Source: CAYXDO01 sp964463485
Lineage (GTDB): Bacteria > Myxococcota > Kuafuiibacteriia > Kuafuiibacteriales > Kuafuiibacteriaceae
NCBI GenBank assembly: GCA_964463485.1
Contig: CAYXDO010000002.1
Location: forward strand, 1-64,000
DNA: 64,000 nucleotides
Direction: 5' to 3'
Part shown: positions 26,149 through 35,874 of the stretch, one piece after another
Numbering within the stretch: the first letter of the stretch is position 1
Layout: each line of letters begins with the position of its first letter
Translations under genes and position numbers: made by a program
Notes under the pieces: model-generated
Database searches by the model: none
Told to the model about the DNA's origin: nothing
What the model saw: only the letters and a program-made list of their open reading frames with translations

Positions 26149-27684
26149 TTGAAGGTCGACTGCGTCCACTGTGGCCACCCGTTCGACGTCGCGTCTGGGT
26201 TGGTCTCGACGTCTTGCCCCGCCTGTGGGCAGAGGGTCGACCTCACTTCGCTGGAAACCAGAGGATCGCCCCCGGGTGCTCCTCAGTTGCAGGTCGAAGA
26301 GTTGCTCGGGCTCGAGCTCGGCGGATATCGACTCACCAAGGTCCTCGGCCGCGGAGGCATGGGGGTCGTCTACGAAGCCGATCGGCTCGATCCAAATGCC
26401 ACGGCGCTTCCGAACCGTGCGGCGGTGAAGGTCCTGGCAGGTGCGTTCGCCGAGAGCCCGGAGTTCGTCACGCGATTCCTCCGCGAGGCCGAAGCGCTTA
26501 CTCGGCTCGATCATCCGAACCTCGCGAAGGTGTACTCGCAGGGCGTGCATCAGCGACAGGATCGGCCGCCCCTCTATTTCTTCGTGATGGAACGCTTCGA
26601 TGGCGAAGATCTGCGAGCCAGGATGAGTCGAGCGCCGCTCGGTGCGGACTCGGTGGCGGCCGTCGTAAGGGGCGCGGCGTCTGGGCTCGCGTACGCCCAC
26701 CAAGCGGGTATCGTTCACCGCGACGTGAAGCCGGCGAACATCCTCATACGGGGAGAGGGCGCCGACCTCGAGGTCAAGGTCGTAGACTTTGGAGTGGCGC
26801 ACATCGCGGCGGGTGAGTATACACTCACGAGCCTGACTCGCTCCGAGCTCATCCTCGGAACGATCAACTACATGGCGCCGGAGCAGCGGCTCGACGCGGC
26901 GCACATCGACCACCGCGCCGACGTTTATGCGCTAGCGGCCGTAGCCTACGAGTTACTCACCGGACGGCTGCCGATGGGCGCGTTCCCCCGACCAAGTGAG
27001 TTGGTGAGTCGCCTTCGTCCGTCCGTCGATCGCGCCATCGTCTCGGCGCTGCGCCCCGACCCAGCCGACCGGCCTTCGAGCGCCGAGATTTTCGCCAGCG
27101 CTCTCTGCCAGGCCCTGGAGCCGCGCTCGAAGCTCGTGTACGCGATCCCCGCTGCGTTGGCCGCTGGGTTGCTCGTCGTCGGGGGACTCTTCATCGAGAG
27201 CACCACGGAGCCCGAGCTCACGTACAAGTCACCCGCGCTCGACGTCACGCTCGTGTCTCCGCTGACTCAGCAGCCTGTAACGAGCACGCCGGCCCCTGAG
27301 CTCGCCCAAGCCGTCTCGAGGCCACCGATCGAAGAGCTTCGCCCACCGGTCAAGCTCGCCGCGAACGTCCCGAAGCCGAGCCCATCTCAGACGGTATTCA
27401 ACACCGACATCGACGAGGTGTTGGGGACGCTCGACTCTTTCGAAGCGAAATCCAACGGCCCATCGAACTTGGGAGAGGTCCGACGGGAGCCCTCGCGACC
27501 TGCGCGGGCGCTCGCGATGGATGGGTTGGCCGACGCCATCGTGAGCTCCGCCGCGGCGACGTTGCGCTATGCAAAGCCGAAGGAAACTCACAGAAAATCG
27601 AAAAAGGCGGGGCCCCGCATGAAGGAGCTCAACGTCAAACCCACCACGAGCCCGAAGAAGGAGCTCGACGTGTCCGCCAAGTAG
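26149..27684 (+). CDS. Membrane Ser/Thr protein kinase with N-terminal zinc ribbon
   Basis: The protein is 511 residues long. Residues 5-27 form a zinc ribbon (CVHC...CPAC). A eukaryotic-type kinase domain spans about 60-310: glycine loop GRGGMGVVYE, catalytic Lys in AAVKVLAG, catalytic loop IVHRDVKPANIL, DFG in VVDFGVAH, and activation-segment end GTINYMAPEQ. A single membrane helix lies at about 325-345 (IPAALAAGLLVVGGLF), followed by a Pro/Lys-rich extracytoplasmic tail without PASTA repeats. The start is TTG 26149, supported by AAAGGA at 26137. It is likely a sensor kinase; target proteins are unknown. Confidence 0.85.
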   Translation: MKVDCVHCGHPFDVASGLVSTSCPACGQRVDLTSLETRGSPPGAPQLQVEELLGLELGGYRLTKVLGRGGMGVVYEADRLDPNATALPNRAAVKVLAGAFAESPEFVTRFLREAEALTRLDHPNLAKVYSQGVHQRQDRPPLYFFVMERFDGEDLRARMSRAPLGADSVAAVVRGAASGLAYAHQAGIVHRDVKPANILIRGEGADLEVKVVDFGVAHIAAGEYTLTSLTRSELILGTINYMAPEQRLDAAHIDHRADVYALAAVAYELLTGRLPMGAFPRPSELVSRLRPSVDRAIVSALRPDPADRPSSAEIFASALCQALEPRSKLVYAIPAALAAGLLVVGGLFIESTTEPELTYKSPALDVTLVSPLTQQPVTSTPAPELAQAVSRPPIEELRPPVKLAANVPKPSPSQTVFNTDIDEVLGTLDSFEAKSNGPSNLGEVRREPSRPARALAMDGLADAIVSSAAATLRYAKPKETHRKSKKAGPRMKELNVKPTTSPKKELDVSAK

Positions 27685-27800
27685 CTCGGGTCTTGATCCG
27701 CGGCGCACTCCAGCTTCGGGGGTTCGTGGCACATCTCGGGGGGTCGGCGCGGTCGGCGTCAGCGTGGACAGGCCCGCGATCGAGTGCTACAGCGCGCGCG

Positions 27801-28835
27801 ATGGCTGGGACGCCACAACACCTCGCGGTGCGCGTTCTCGAGGAGCTCGAACGGATGATTCTCGGAAAGCCCGCCGGGCGTCTTGATCTCGATGAGGCGA
27901 TCGAGCACATCTCCGGAGGCGGCCGGCCGCTGTCCGCCCGGGCAGCGGCCAAGGTTGCCAAGGTGCTCGCCCTGGTCGCGCCCGAGGCCTGTATGAATCG
28001 CCTGGAGAATCCCACGTTCGTGATCAGCGCGGGCCAGACCGGCACGACGTGGCTCGAGCGTTACCTGCATCAGCACCGGGACCTCGCTGTGTACGTTTCA
28101 GAGGCCAACGAGCTTTGGCATCCCAACCATTACCCTGCTGCAGTGAAAATGCCGAACGTGCAGGAAATTTCGAATCCTCGGTATTTTTCGCGAGAGTCGT
28201 ATCAGTGCCGCAACGACAAGAGCTTCGAGCACGTTCAGGCCGTCTTTGGCGCTTACCAAGCGCTGCTCGACAAACCCGTGTTCGTGAACAAGGCGACGCT
28301 GATCTGTTTTCTCTTGCCGGAAATCGCCCGAGCCTTTCCTTCGGCGCGCTTCATCCATCTCGTGCGCGATGGCCGCGCCGTGGCTCTGTCGAAGGCCAAG
28401 AAACATCTCGCCAAGCGCAGGCACCAGAGCACGTGGCTCGGCAGCAACCGATTTCGGTTCTTGCGGCGACGCTACAATTCGACCGACTTTTCGCCGGACC
28501 TCGACGGTGCCCTGCTCGCGGAGGAGCTCGCGGAGACTTCAGCTTACTGGGTTGACGCCGTCAAAGAGGTCCGCGACCAAGTCGGTCGCCTCGAGCTCGC
28601 TTCGCGCGGAGCTTTCTTGGAGCTTCGCTACGAGGACATCTGTGGCAGTCCCGACCAAAGCCTGGAGGAGCTCTTCGAGTTCATCGGCGTCGATCCTCGC
28701 CGAGTGATCGAAGCGCCCGATGTGGAGCGACCGGTGAGTCGCAACCGCAAAGTCCTCTCGGAGCTCCCGGTCGAAGATTACCAAAAGCTGACTGACCGGA
28801 TGCGTCCGGGGCTCGATCTGTTCGGGTACTCATGA
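27801..28835 (+). CDS. PAPS-dependent sulfotransferase (1 of 2)
   Basis: It is a 344-residue sulfotransferase. The 5'-phosphosulfate loop reads SAGQTGTTWLE (about residues 76-86), and the 3'-phosphate-binding motif is HLVRDGRAVALS. It would transfer sulfate from 3'-phosphoadenosine-5'-phosphosulfate to a hydroxyl of a sugar, lipid or small molecule. ATG 27801 is chosen because upstream in-frame codons give an unlikely leader. The last four bases overlap the next sulfotransferase gene (ATGA), so both are made together. Confidence 0.8.
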   Translation: MAGTPQHLAVRVLEELERMILGKPAGRLDLDEAIEHISGGGRPLSARAAAKVAKVLALVAPEACMNRLENPTFVISAGQTGTTWLERYLHQHRDLAVYVSEANELWHPNHYPAAVKMPNVQEISNPRYFSRESYQCRNDKSFEHVQAVFGAYQALLDKPVFVNKATLICFLLPEIARAFPSARFIHLVRDGRAVALSKAKKHLAKRRHQSTWLGSNRFRFLRRRYNSTDFSPDLDGALLAEELAETSAYWVDAVKEVRDQVGRLELASRGAFLELRYEDICGSPDQSLEELFEFIGVDPRRVIEAPDVERPVSRNRKVLSELPVEDYQKLTDRMRPGLDLFGYS

Positions 28836-29794
28836 TGGACGCAACCAACTCACGGCCGACCGTGCTCTTCGTGGGCAGCTCCGGGCGCAGCGGGTCGACT
28901 CTCTTCGACGTCATGCTCGGGCAAGTGCCTGGCTTCGTCGCCGTCGGAGAGCTCCGTCACATTTGGACCCGGAGCTTGCTACGAAATCAGATGTGCGGGT
29001 GCGGGAAGAAATTCTGGGACTGCCCGTTCTGGAACGAAGTCACTCTTCGGGCGTTCGGTCCGCGTTCGAGCTTCGATCCGGAGCAAATCTGGGAGGAAGC
29101 TCGCCCCAGAATGGCCCGAAAAGGGATTCGCTTCGCTCCCGCCGCGCACTGGTTCTCCAAATACGCAAAAGGGTTGGGACGAGAGCGCTGGGTCCTTCGG
29201 CAGGCCGAGGTCCGAGGTCGACTCTACCGCGCCATCGCCGACGTCTCAGGTGCCAAAGTCATCGTCGACACCTCCAAGATGCCCGAAGATGGCGTGGTCG
29301 CCATGCGCGTGCACGAGGTCGACGTCAAAATGCTCCACCTCGTCCGTGACAGTCGCGGCGTCGCCTACTCATGGAGCAAGCCCCGCAGCGACCCGTCGGA
29401 GGAGTCCCGGAAGATGCGTCGCCGAACCCTGTATTCGAGCATCGAGGACTGGGCGACGGTCAACCTGATTCTGGAGATACTCTGCAACTCGAGGTCATCC
29501 GTGCGCATCCGGTACGAGGATCTGATCGCCACTCCCGAGCCGACCCTGCGGAAAATCATCGAATTCGCCACCGACGCGGCCGCGCCGCCGCTGACTTTCC
29601 TCTCTGGGAACACCGCTCAGATCGGCCCGACTCACACGGTGTCCGGCAACCCGCTGCGCTTCCACCAGGGTCCCCTCACGCTGAGGGTCGATGACGAGTG
29701 GCGCAGAGCGATGGGCGCCCCGAGCCGCGCTGCGGTCACGCTGGCCACCGCGCCGCTCCTCGCCCGCTACGGCTATGATCTCTCTTTCAACTAA
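28832..29794 (+). CDS. PAPS-dependent sulfotransferase (2 of 2)
   Basis: This 320-residue sulfotransferase has the 5'-PSB loop FVGSSGRSGST (about residues 13-23) and the 3'-PB motif HLVRDSRGVAYSW. A CGCGKKFWDCPFW segment near residue 50 is a Cys/His-rich insert often seen in this subgroup. Sequence identity to the preceding enzyme is low, so they probably act on different positions or acceptors of one product. A 15-bp duplication (TCTCTTTCAACTAAC) spans the stop codon and the bases after it. Confidence 0.8.
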   Translation: MMDATNSRPTVLFVGSSGRSGSTLFDVMLGQVPGFVAVGELRHIWTRSLLRNQMCGCGKKFWDCPFWNEVTLRAFGPRSSFDPEQIWEEARPRMARKGIRFAPAAHWFSKYAKGLGRERWVLRQAEVRGRLYRAIADVSGAKVIVDTSKMPEDGVVAMRVHEVDVKMLHLVRDSRGVAYSWSKPRSDPSEESRKMRRRTLYSSIEDWATVNLILEILCNSRSSVRIRYEDLIATPEPTLRKIIEFATDAAAPPLTFLSGNTAQIGPTHTVSGNPLRFHQGPLTLRVDDEWRRAMGAPSRAAVTLATAPLLARYGYDLSFN

Positions 29795-29850
29795 CTCTCT
29801 TTCAACTAACACTACTGTTTTTTTTCGACTCAGTAGTGCTTGGTAAGTAA

Positions 29851-30012
29851 GTAGAGGTCCCCGCAAATTCGCGACCGCCGGAGAAACCACAGAGAGCACA
29901 GAGCCGAAGCCCACAGAGCACACAGATGGAATGAGCAATTCTTCGTGTCCTGCGTGGCTTCTCTCGGTGACCTCTGTGGCTCACATGGTCACGAGCTTCG
30001 GAGGACGTGTGC
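29851..30012 (-). repeat. Dispersed palindromic repeat, copy 2 (reverse orientation)
   Basis: About 160 bp, reading on the plus strand from GTAGAGGTCCCCGCAAATTC through AACCACAGAGAGCACAGAG to TGGTCACGAGCTTCGGAGG. It is the reverse of copies 1 and 3, with an extra central hairpin arm (GACCTCTGTGGCT). Its left flank (CAGTAGTGCTTGGTAAGTAAG, 29830-29850) also matches sequence at 2866-2883. It fills most of the gap between the sulfotransferase gene and the convergent cytochrome gene. Confidence 0.8.
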
Positions 30013-30037
30013 TGCAGCAAGATAGAGAGTTCAGAGT

Positions 30038-31555
30038 TCAGAGTGTCTTCAAATATTCGATGACCGCGCTTCGCTCGCGCGAGGTCAAGTCGTCGCCATA
30101 GGTGTGGCCACCGTTCCCGTAACCGGGGAGAGTCGTGTCGAAGTTGCGGATTCGCGACGCCCCCGAGGTCTCCGCGTCTTGTCCATGGTCGAGCTCGGTG
30201 AAGACGAAGCCAAGCGCAGTCTGGTCGATCTCGATCTTCGTGAAGTCTCGGGTCCAGTAGGTCGGGCGTGCGGAGCTGTCGAGCACTCCTTCGAGGTTGG
30301 GCACGGACCCATTGTGAAAAAACGGAGGAGTCGCCCAGATGCCATCCAGCGGAGGTGCGACATATCCACGTTCGGGCTCGAACCTCGCGGTCTCGCCATA
30401 GAACGATTGATTGAACCAGTCCACGAACCGATCGGCAAACTGCGCGCTTCCCGCGAGGGCGGGGTCGGTCCCGATTTCGTCGAGCGGAATGACCAGATTT
30501 GGATACCCAGCTTCGTCAGCCGGGTCGCCGTGGCAACGTTCACAGGTGACGAGGTATGTCTCTCGGCCTTCGGCGGCGAGGTTTTGCTCGACGGGGTATG
30601 GGTATGCTGGGGGCTGGATCGAGGCGATGAACGCGCGGACGTGGTGAAAGTAGGAGTCGATCTTCCGAGCGTCCTCCTCCGAGTCGACACACAACGTGGA
30701 GGCGGTCATCATGATTCGGGCGTGATCGCCGCGGCCCGACGCGGTGTAGAACATCGCATTCTTGTGTTTCATGCGCCACCACGGGGGCACGTCCACCGGG
30801 GCCGGATCGGTCGGAGGCGGGTCGATGAGGGATGAGTTGCTCCATGCGAGGGACTCGGGGTCACGATGAGCAAACAGCGCGGCCGCGAGGTTGTCGGCGG
30901 GATTGGCTCCCAAGACTCGCGTGCGAATGTACGGAGCGGTGGCTTGGACGCGGTCGGCCCACTTTCGCCACTCTCGGCGGTCGTTCGGATCGGAGACCAA
31001 GAACCCGGCGAGCTCGGCGGCATTCGAGAGGTCCTGAGTGAAGTCTGCGTTTGGGTTGCCGAGTCCCACCACGATTTGTCCGTCGAGGACGGCGCCGTGA
31101 CAATGCAGGCAGTTCGGGTGCACGACCTCCACGGTGCTCGTCGTGGTGAAGGCATTCACGAAATACGCGAGGTTCGCGTTTTTGCCTCGTCGGCCGGGAA
31201 GTTGAGGGGCGCCCGGTGCGACGCTCCACGGGTTCACGACGGAGTAGATCGACCAAGGAATGCCACAACCCACGTACCCTTCGTTGACCAAAATGTCGTA
31301 CCCAGTCGCGGGGTCTCCTTCTCGCTGAGGCTCGTGAGGGATCGCGATGGGACTCGACGCGAGCGCGGAGTCGGTGATCACGAGGCCCGCGTCGGATCCG
31401 GAATCGGTGGGGTTCGGGCCCGCGTCGAGGGCCGAGTCGTCGGCCTCGACGTCTGCGACACCCTGGCCTGCGTCTGGATCGGCGCTCTCTTCCACGAAGG
31501 GCGTGGAGCTAGAGCAAGCCGTGAAGACCGGAAGAAGAAAGAGAGCCGGACGCAT
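30038..31555 (-). CDS. Di-haem cytochrome c lipoprotein (RoxA-like C-terminal motif)
   Basis: It is a 505-residue lipoprotein (lipobox VFTAC, Cys14) with an Asp-rich linker of about 45 residues. Two c-type haem sites are present: CLHCH (about residue 155) and CERCH (about 337). The segment GIWATPPFFHNGSVPNLEGVL near the C-terminus is the conserved block of di-haem peroxidase-like and rubber-oxygenase-A-like cytochromes. It should sit in the outer membrane or periplasm. Whether it is an oxygenase, peroxidase or electron carrier cannot be decided here. Confidence 0.75.
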   Translation of the reverse strand: MRPALFLLPVFTACSSSTPFVEESADPDAGQGVADVEADDSALDAGPNPTDSGSDAGLVITDSALASSPIAIPHEPQREGDPATGYDILVNEGYVGCGIPWSIYSVVNPWSVAPGAPQLPGRRGKNANLAYFVNAFTTTSTVEVVHPNCLHCHGAVLDGQIVVGLGNPNADFTQDLSNAAELAGFLVSDPNDRREWRKWADRVQATAPYIRTRVLGANPADNLAAALFAHRDPESLAWSNSSLIDPPPTDPAPVDVPPWWRMKHKNAMFYTASGRGDHARIMMTASTLCVDSEEDARKIDSYFHHVRAFIASIQPPAYPYPVEQNLAAEGRETYLVTCERCHGDPADEAGYPNLVIPLDEIGTDPALAGSAQFADRFVDWFNQSFYGETARFEPERGYVAPPLDGIWATPPFFHNGSVPNLEGVLDSSARPTYWTRDFTKIEIDQTALGFVFTELDHGQDAETSGASRIRNFDTTLPGYGNGGHTYGDDLTSRERSAVIEYLKTL

Positions 31556-31621
31556 ACCCCTCTTGGTGGCATGAGCCGCCGTGGCTCCGCAACCCTCCCG
31601 TAGGTGGCGGGCCGGGCGGGG

Positions 31622-32170
31622 CTACGGTCGGAACGCCGCCACGAACTCTCGGAGTTTGGCGAGCTCGCGCGCGTCGAGCTCCGCCGTGACGGAGCCGACG
31701 CCGATGCGGGTGAGCTTCGCGGTGAGGATTTTCTGAACGTCGGTGTCGCGGATCCCTGCGGCGACGACTTCGATCTCCTTGCCTTGATCGAGGCTTCGGG
31801 AGAACTGCAGATCGAGAAGGCGTGTTCTCTGGCCGTCGATCTCGAGGCTCAGGTCGTGGCGCTTCACGAGCTTCGGCCCCTCGCTGACCGAAATGAGGGT
31901 GAGGCTGAAGGTTTTTGTCGCGTTGGGATCGCAGCACTTCTTTCCCAGCCACCAGCCCGCGAACGACAGGTCGAGGCGCGCGGAGTCCTCGGCGAACGCT
32001 CCCTCGGGATCGACGACGACTCGGAGGGGCATGCGCTGGGCTTGTATCTTCGTAATGTTGGTCTTGGCGTCGTAAGATCTCGTCGGCCTTGGTGTATCCT
32101 TGGAAAATCCGTTGGAGCTCAAAGTGAGTAGGCCAGCCAGCACCCAGACCCGGAGCACGCTCGGCATCAT
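31622..32170 (-). CDS. Exported protein of unknown function
   Basis: A 182-residue protein with a signal peptide (about residues 1-23, ending SNGFS). The mature part is a compact alpha/beta domain with a CC pair (GKKCCDPNA). I recognise no family. It is divergent from the FadL-type porin gene, with 60 bases between the two starts, so they probably share a promoter region. Confidence 0.6.
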   Translation of the reverse strand: MMPSVLRVWVLAGLLTLSSNGFSKDTPRPTRSYDAKTNITKIQAQRMPLRVVVDPEGAFAEDSARLDLSFAGWWLGKKCCDPNATKTFSLTLISVSEGPKLVKRHDLSLEIDGQRTRLLDLQFSRSLDQGKEIEVVAAGIRDTDVQKILTAKLTRIGVGSVTAELDARELAKLREFVAAFRP

Positions 32171-32230
32171 ACTCGATCTCTTCGAGGCTCACGACTTGAA
32201 CCTGCCCACCGACTCGTGGCAGGAGGAACC

Positions 32231-33685
32231 ATGCGTTTTCGTGTGCCTTCAGCGGCCATGCTCGTCGCGCTCTTCACTCCCAGCATTGCACTTGGTGGAG
32301 CCTATTACATCAGTGACATCGGCACACGCGCGATGGGGCGAGGCGGCGCCTTCGTGGCGGCGCCCGACAGCCTCCTCGCGCTCGCCTACAACCCGGCTGG
32401 ACTTGCGCTCCTCGACGGGCCCGCGATCGAGCTCGACGCTTCGTTCGTCTCGATGGATTTTCAGTTTACTCGCGCTTGTCCTTGCGCCGATCCGGCGCTC
32501 GAGAGCCGCGCGGAGATCGATGCTTCGCTCATGGGCCGGTTTGCTGGTGCGAAGTCGACCAATGATGTGGGCTTCCAGACGATTCCGTTTCTCGCAGCCG
32601 GCTGGGGCTTTCCAAAACTCATGGGGCTCTCCGCGGCGCTCGGCGTCTGGGGCCCGCCGAGCTTCAAGCAACTCTACTTTGGCGGCAACATCGGGCTGGT
32701 GGGAGACCAGCAACCGCAGCGCTACGTGGTGAGCACGCTCGATCTGTTCGAGGCCTACTACACGCTCGGCGTCGCGTTCGCTCCCATCGACAAGCTCCGC
32801 ATCGGAGTCACCGCTTCGCTGTACGATTTTGGAACGACGCAGAGTACGAGGCTTTGGGCCAACACCGCGCTGCTCTCACCGACGAGCCCCGAAAATGCCG
32901 AGAACGTCGAGTGGGACGTACCGGTGGACTTGGATTTCAAGCGCAACGGAGCGCTCAACTGGGGTCTTGGCGTGTCCTACGAAGTCGTTCCGTACCTATC
33001 GATCGGTGCGTCGGTGCTTGGTAAGCGCTCGGTGAGAGCGGATGGAACGGCGAAGATCTCTCTGCCCGACGCGCTGTCCCGTACTGCCGAAATCACTGGA
33101 GACCAGGTGCAGGTGGAGATCGATCTCGCACCCATCACTCGAGTTGGAGTTCAGCTCGAGCTGCCGGCGCTGCTTCGCGCCGAGGCGGCGGTAGTGATCG
33201 AGGCGTGGTCGGTTCAGGAGTCCGTCAAGATCCGCTCGAAGGACATTCAGATCACGCTGAATGGTCAGACGAGCCCGCTGGCTCCGGTGGTCCTCGAGCG
33301 TGGGCTGTCGGACGCGATCTCGCTGCGGCTCGGCGGTGAGCTCACTTTGCTCGAGCCGTGGCTCACCGTCCGCGCGGGCTATTTTTTCGAGCCTTCCGCC
33401 GTACCCACGAACCGACTCAGCGCCGACCTGCCCGACCTCGACAAACACGGAATCTCTCTCGGCGCATCCTCCGTTTGGCGCGGGGTTCGCGTCGATCTGG
33501 GTGCGCAATACGTACTCATGCCGGAGGCCACGGTTACGGAGTCCGACGTCAGGCTCCCCCAACTCCTGAGCCCGCCGCAGGGCTCGACCGCGCTTCTCAC
33601 CACGCAAGGAAACGGAGTGTACAACGGTTCCTACTTGCTCTTGTCCGCGAGCCTCTCCGTGGCGTTCGACCCCCTCCTCGGCTGA
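32231..33685 (+). CDS. FadL/OmpP1-type outer-membrane transport protein
   Basis: It has 484 residues. A signal peptide (1-20, ending IALG) is followed by GAYYISDIGTRAMGRGGAFVA, and then DSLLALAYNPAGLA, the N-terminal hatch signature of OMPP1/FadL/TodX proteins. About fourteen amphipathic beta strands follow, ending in a strand that closes the barrel (ASLSVAFDPLLG). Such porins import hydrophobic compounds such as long-chain fatty acids. ATG 32231 is supported by a strong AGGAGGAACC site just before it. The SppA gene starts three bases after the stop, so they are likely co-transcribed. Confidence 0.8.
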   Translation: MRFRVPSAAMLVALFTPSIALGGAYYISDIGTRAMGRGGAFVAAPDSLLALAYNPAGLALLDGPAIELDASFVSMDFQFTRACPCADPALESRAEIDASLMGRFAGAKSTNDVGFQTIPFLAAGWGFPKLMGLSAALGVWGPPSFKQLYFGGNIGLVGDQQPQRYVVSTLDLFEAYYTLGVAFAPIDKLRIGVTASLYDFGTTQSTRLWANTALLSPTSPENAENVEWDVPVDLDFKRNGALNWGLGVSYEVVPYLSIGASVLGKRSVRADGTAKISLPDALSRTAEITGDQVQVEIDLAPITRVGVQLELPALLRAEAAVVIEAWSVQESVKIRSKDIQITLNGQTSPLAPVVLERGLSDAISLRLGGELTLLEPWLTVRAGYFFEPSAVPTNRLSADLPDLDKHGISLGASSVWRGVRVDLGAQYVLMPEATVTESDVRLPQLLSPPQGSTALLTTQGNGVYNGSYLLLSASLSVAFDPLLG

Positions 33686-33688
33686 TTC

Positions 33689-35422
33689 GTGCGCATCCTC
33701 GCTGCTCTCCTCTACCCCCTTCGACTGCTCGTCTACGCGATCGTCTGGGTGGTCCTGCGGATCCGTCACCTGAGTGTACGGCAGGGAACCTGGGTCGAAA
33801 TCGACCTCGAAGGTCCACTCCGAGAACGCTCCGAAGAGAAACGCTTCGCCAAGCTCCTTGGGTTGATCCTCGACCGTGAGGAGCAGCCGGAGGTCGTGAT
33901 GCCAGTCCTCCGAAGGCAGCTCGAGGCCATTCGTGATTTCCGTAAAATCGCCGGTGTGCTCGTGCGAGTGGGTCGGATCGATGCGACGATGAACGAAGCG
34001 CTCGAGCTCAACGAGCGGCTGCACGAGCTCCGCACTCACGGAAAGAGAGTTGTCGTGTTTCTGGGCGATTCCATCGACAACGAGCAGTACGTGATCGCCG
34101 CGGCCGCCGAGCAGGTCATGGCGCCGCCGACGTCCGTGGTGTCGCCCAGCGGACACGCCAGTGATGCTCTCTTTCTCAAGGAGACTCTTGGTCGGCTGGG
34201 CATTCAGTTCGAGGTCGCGGCCCACGGCCGATTCAAGTCGGCGCCGGAACGATTCACTCGCACCGACCGAAGCGAGGCGGACCGAGACCAAACCTCCGCG
34301 CTGCTCGATGCGCTCGACGAGACGATGACGAGTGTGCTCGCCCGCGGTCGCGCGACGAGCCTGGAGAAGGCGCGCCAGCTCCTCGCGTCGACCCCGATGC
34401 TCGCGCCCAAAGCCGTAGCGGCGGGCTTGATCGACGAGGTGGTCCGAGATGAAGACGTACCCGCGCGGGTAGGTGCTTTGCTCGGCGACGACAAATCAGC
34501 GCCCAGGCTCGCTCAGCCTGGGATCGTTCGGCCTCTTCCGAGCTTGCCGCCGATCCTGGGCCGCCGCCGCCGCGCTGTCGCGATCGTCCCCGTAGAAGGA
34601 GCGATCGTGGATCATGGATCGACGCTCCTCGATGCCTACGAAGGGATGGCCGTCGCTGATCGGATCGTGGCCGCGCTCCGAGAGGCGCTCCACGACTCTC
34701 GGGTCGGCGCGGTCGTGTTATTCGTCGATTCGCGCGGCGGGAGCGTAACTGCCAGCGACACGATTTTTTCGGCGGTCCGGCGACTCGATGCCGAAAAGCC
34801 CGTCATCGCCTGCTTCGGGAGTGTGGCCGCGAGCGGTGGTTATTACGTCGGGTGCGGCGCGCGGGCCATCGTCGCCTCTCCGCTGAGTATCACCGGCAGC
34901 ATCGGTGTGTTTTCGATGATGCCGTCTTGGCCGAAGCTCGCGGAGCGGCTGGGTTTGCATCGGGAGCTTCTGACGAAGTTTCCAAACGCGTTGCCTCACG
35001 ACCCGTGGCGGGAACGTACGGCGGAGGAGGTCACTCGCGATCAGGCTCAGGTCGACGAGCTCTACGATGGGTTCGTGAGTCTCGTGGCGGAACGTCGATC
35101 CATGCCGAAGGAATCAGCCGAAGCGGCCGCACAGGGGCGAGTTTGGATCGCGAAGCACGCTCGTGAGCACAACCTCGTGGATGGTCTTGGCGGTATGGAA
35201 GAGGCCATCGCTCGCGCGAAAGAGGCGGCCAAGGGTCGGTTCGCCCGCGATCCCCTTTGGTATCTCGGAGGGCCTCGATTGCCGCGCCCCGATCCAGTGA
35301 CGGAGGCTGCCAAGTTGTTGCTGCCGAGCCGCGTACTCAGAGACCTCTTGATCCTGCAACTGCTTTGCCCGCGCAAAGCCGTGGCGTGGGCCCCCATCGA
35401 CCCCTCGGCTCGTCGCCGCTGA
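33689..35422 (+). CDS. sppA: Signal peptide peptidase SppA, long (67K) type
   Basis: It is a 577-residue tandem-domain S49 peptidase with an N-terminal membrane anchor (about residues 3-22). The catalytic Lys is Lys183 in HGRFKSAPERFTR in the first domain. The catalytic Ser is Ser382 in SVAASGGYYVGCGA in the second, followed by TGSIGVFS. This matches the Lys-Ser dyad split across the two halves in Escherichia coli SppA. It degrades cleaved signal peptides in the membrane. The start is GTG 33689. Confidence 0.9.
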   Translation: MRILAALLYPLRLLVYAIVWVVLRIRHLSVRQGTWVEIDLEGPLRERSEEKRFAKLLGLILDREEQPEVVMPVLRRQLEAIRDFRKIAGVLVRVGRIDATMNEALELNERLHELRTHGKRVVVFLGDSIDNEQYVIAAAAEQVMAPPTSVVSPSGHASDALFLKETLGRLGIQFEVAAHGRFKSAPERFTRTDRSEADRDQTSALLDALDETMTSVLARGRATSLEKARQLLASTPMLAPKAVAAGLIDEVVRDEDVPARVGALLGDDKSAPRLAQPGIVRPLPSLPPILGRRRRAVAIVPVEGAIVDHGSTLLDAYEGMAVADRIVAALREALHDSRVGAVVLFVDSRGGSVTASDTIFSAVRRLDAEKPVIACFGSVAASGGYYVGCGARAIVASPLSITGSIGVFSMMPSWPKLAERLGLHRELLTKFPNALPHDPWRERTAEEVTRDQAQVDELYDGFVSLVAERRSMPKESAEAAAQGRVWIAKHAREHNLVDGLGGMEEAIARAKEAAKGRFARDPLWYLGGPRLPRPDPVTEAAKLLLPSRVLRDLLILQLLCPRKAVAWAPIDPSARRR

Positions 35423-35496
35423 AGCCCCTCGCCCGCTCCCTGCAAATTCGCGGTTGACCCGCGGCATCCCGGAAATGTAGGTTTCGGTGCGACGGA

Positions 35497-35874
35497 ATGG
35501 CTGAGGCTGCGTCACAAGAGTCGATCTCGACGGACCTCGTCCTCGAGGTGTTGCGTCGTTTGATCGCGGAGAAACGACCCGCTGCTCTGGCGAACGGCAG
35601 ATTGGTCGTGGGCGTCGTCTCGTCGTCCGACGGGCAGACTGACTGGCAGACTATCCGCATCGAGAGAGACGGAGTGACGCTCGATCCGCGCGCCCCGTCC
35701 TTGTTGGACAAGGCTCCGCGGGTGACGCTGGTCGGTCGCGAGATCGACCTCAGCGAGATCACGCGAGGGCGTCCGGCGCCAGTCGACATCTTTGGCGACA
35801 AGAGGCTGCTCTCGTTGATCGCTCGTTGTTTTGCGACGACGACCGACCTGTTGAGCCTGAGGGCGATGAAATGA
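35497..35874 (+). CDS. Unknown small protein, coupled to the TRAFs-binding-like gene
   Basis: A 125-residue soluble protein of no recognised family. It begins with a helical segment (SISTDLVLEVLRRLIAEKR), then a beta-rich part (RLVVGVVSSSDG, IRIERDGVTLDP). It ends with ATGA overlapping the next start, so the two are translationally coupled and probably form a complex. Confidence 0.65.
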   Translation: MAEAASQESISTDLVLEVLRRLIAEKRPAALANGRLVVGVVSSSDGQTDWQTIRIERDGVTLDPRAPSLLDKAPRVTLVGREIDLSEITRGRPAPVDIFGDKRLLSLIARCFATTTDLLSLRAMK

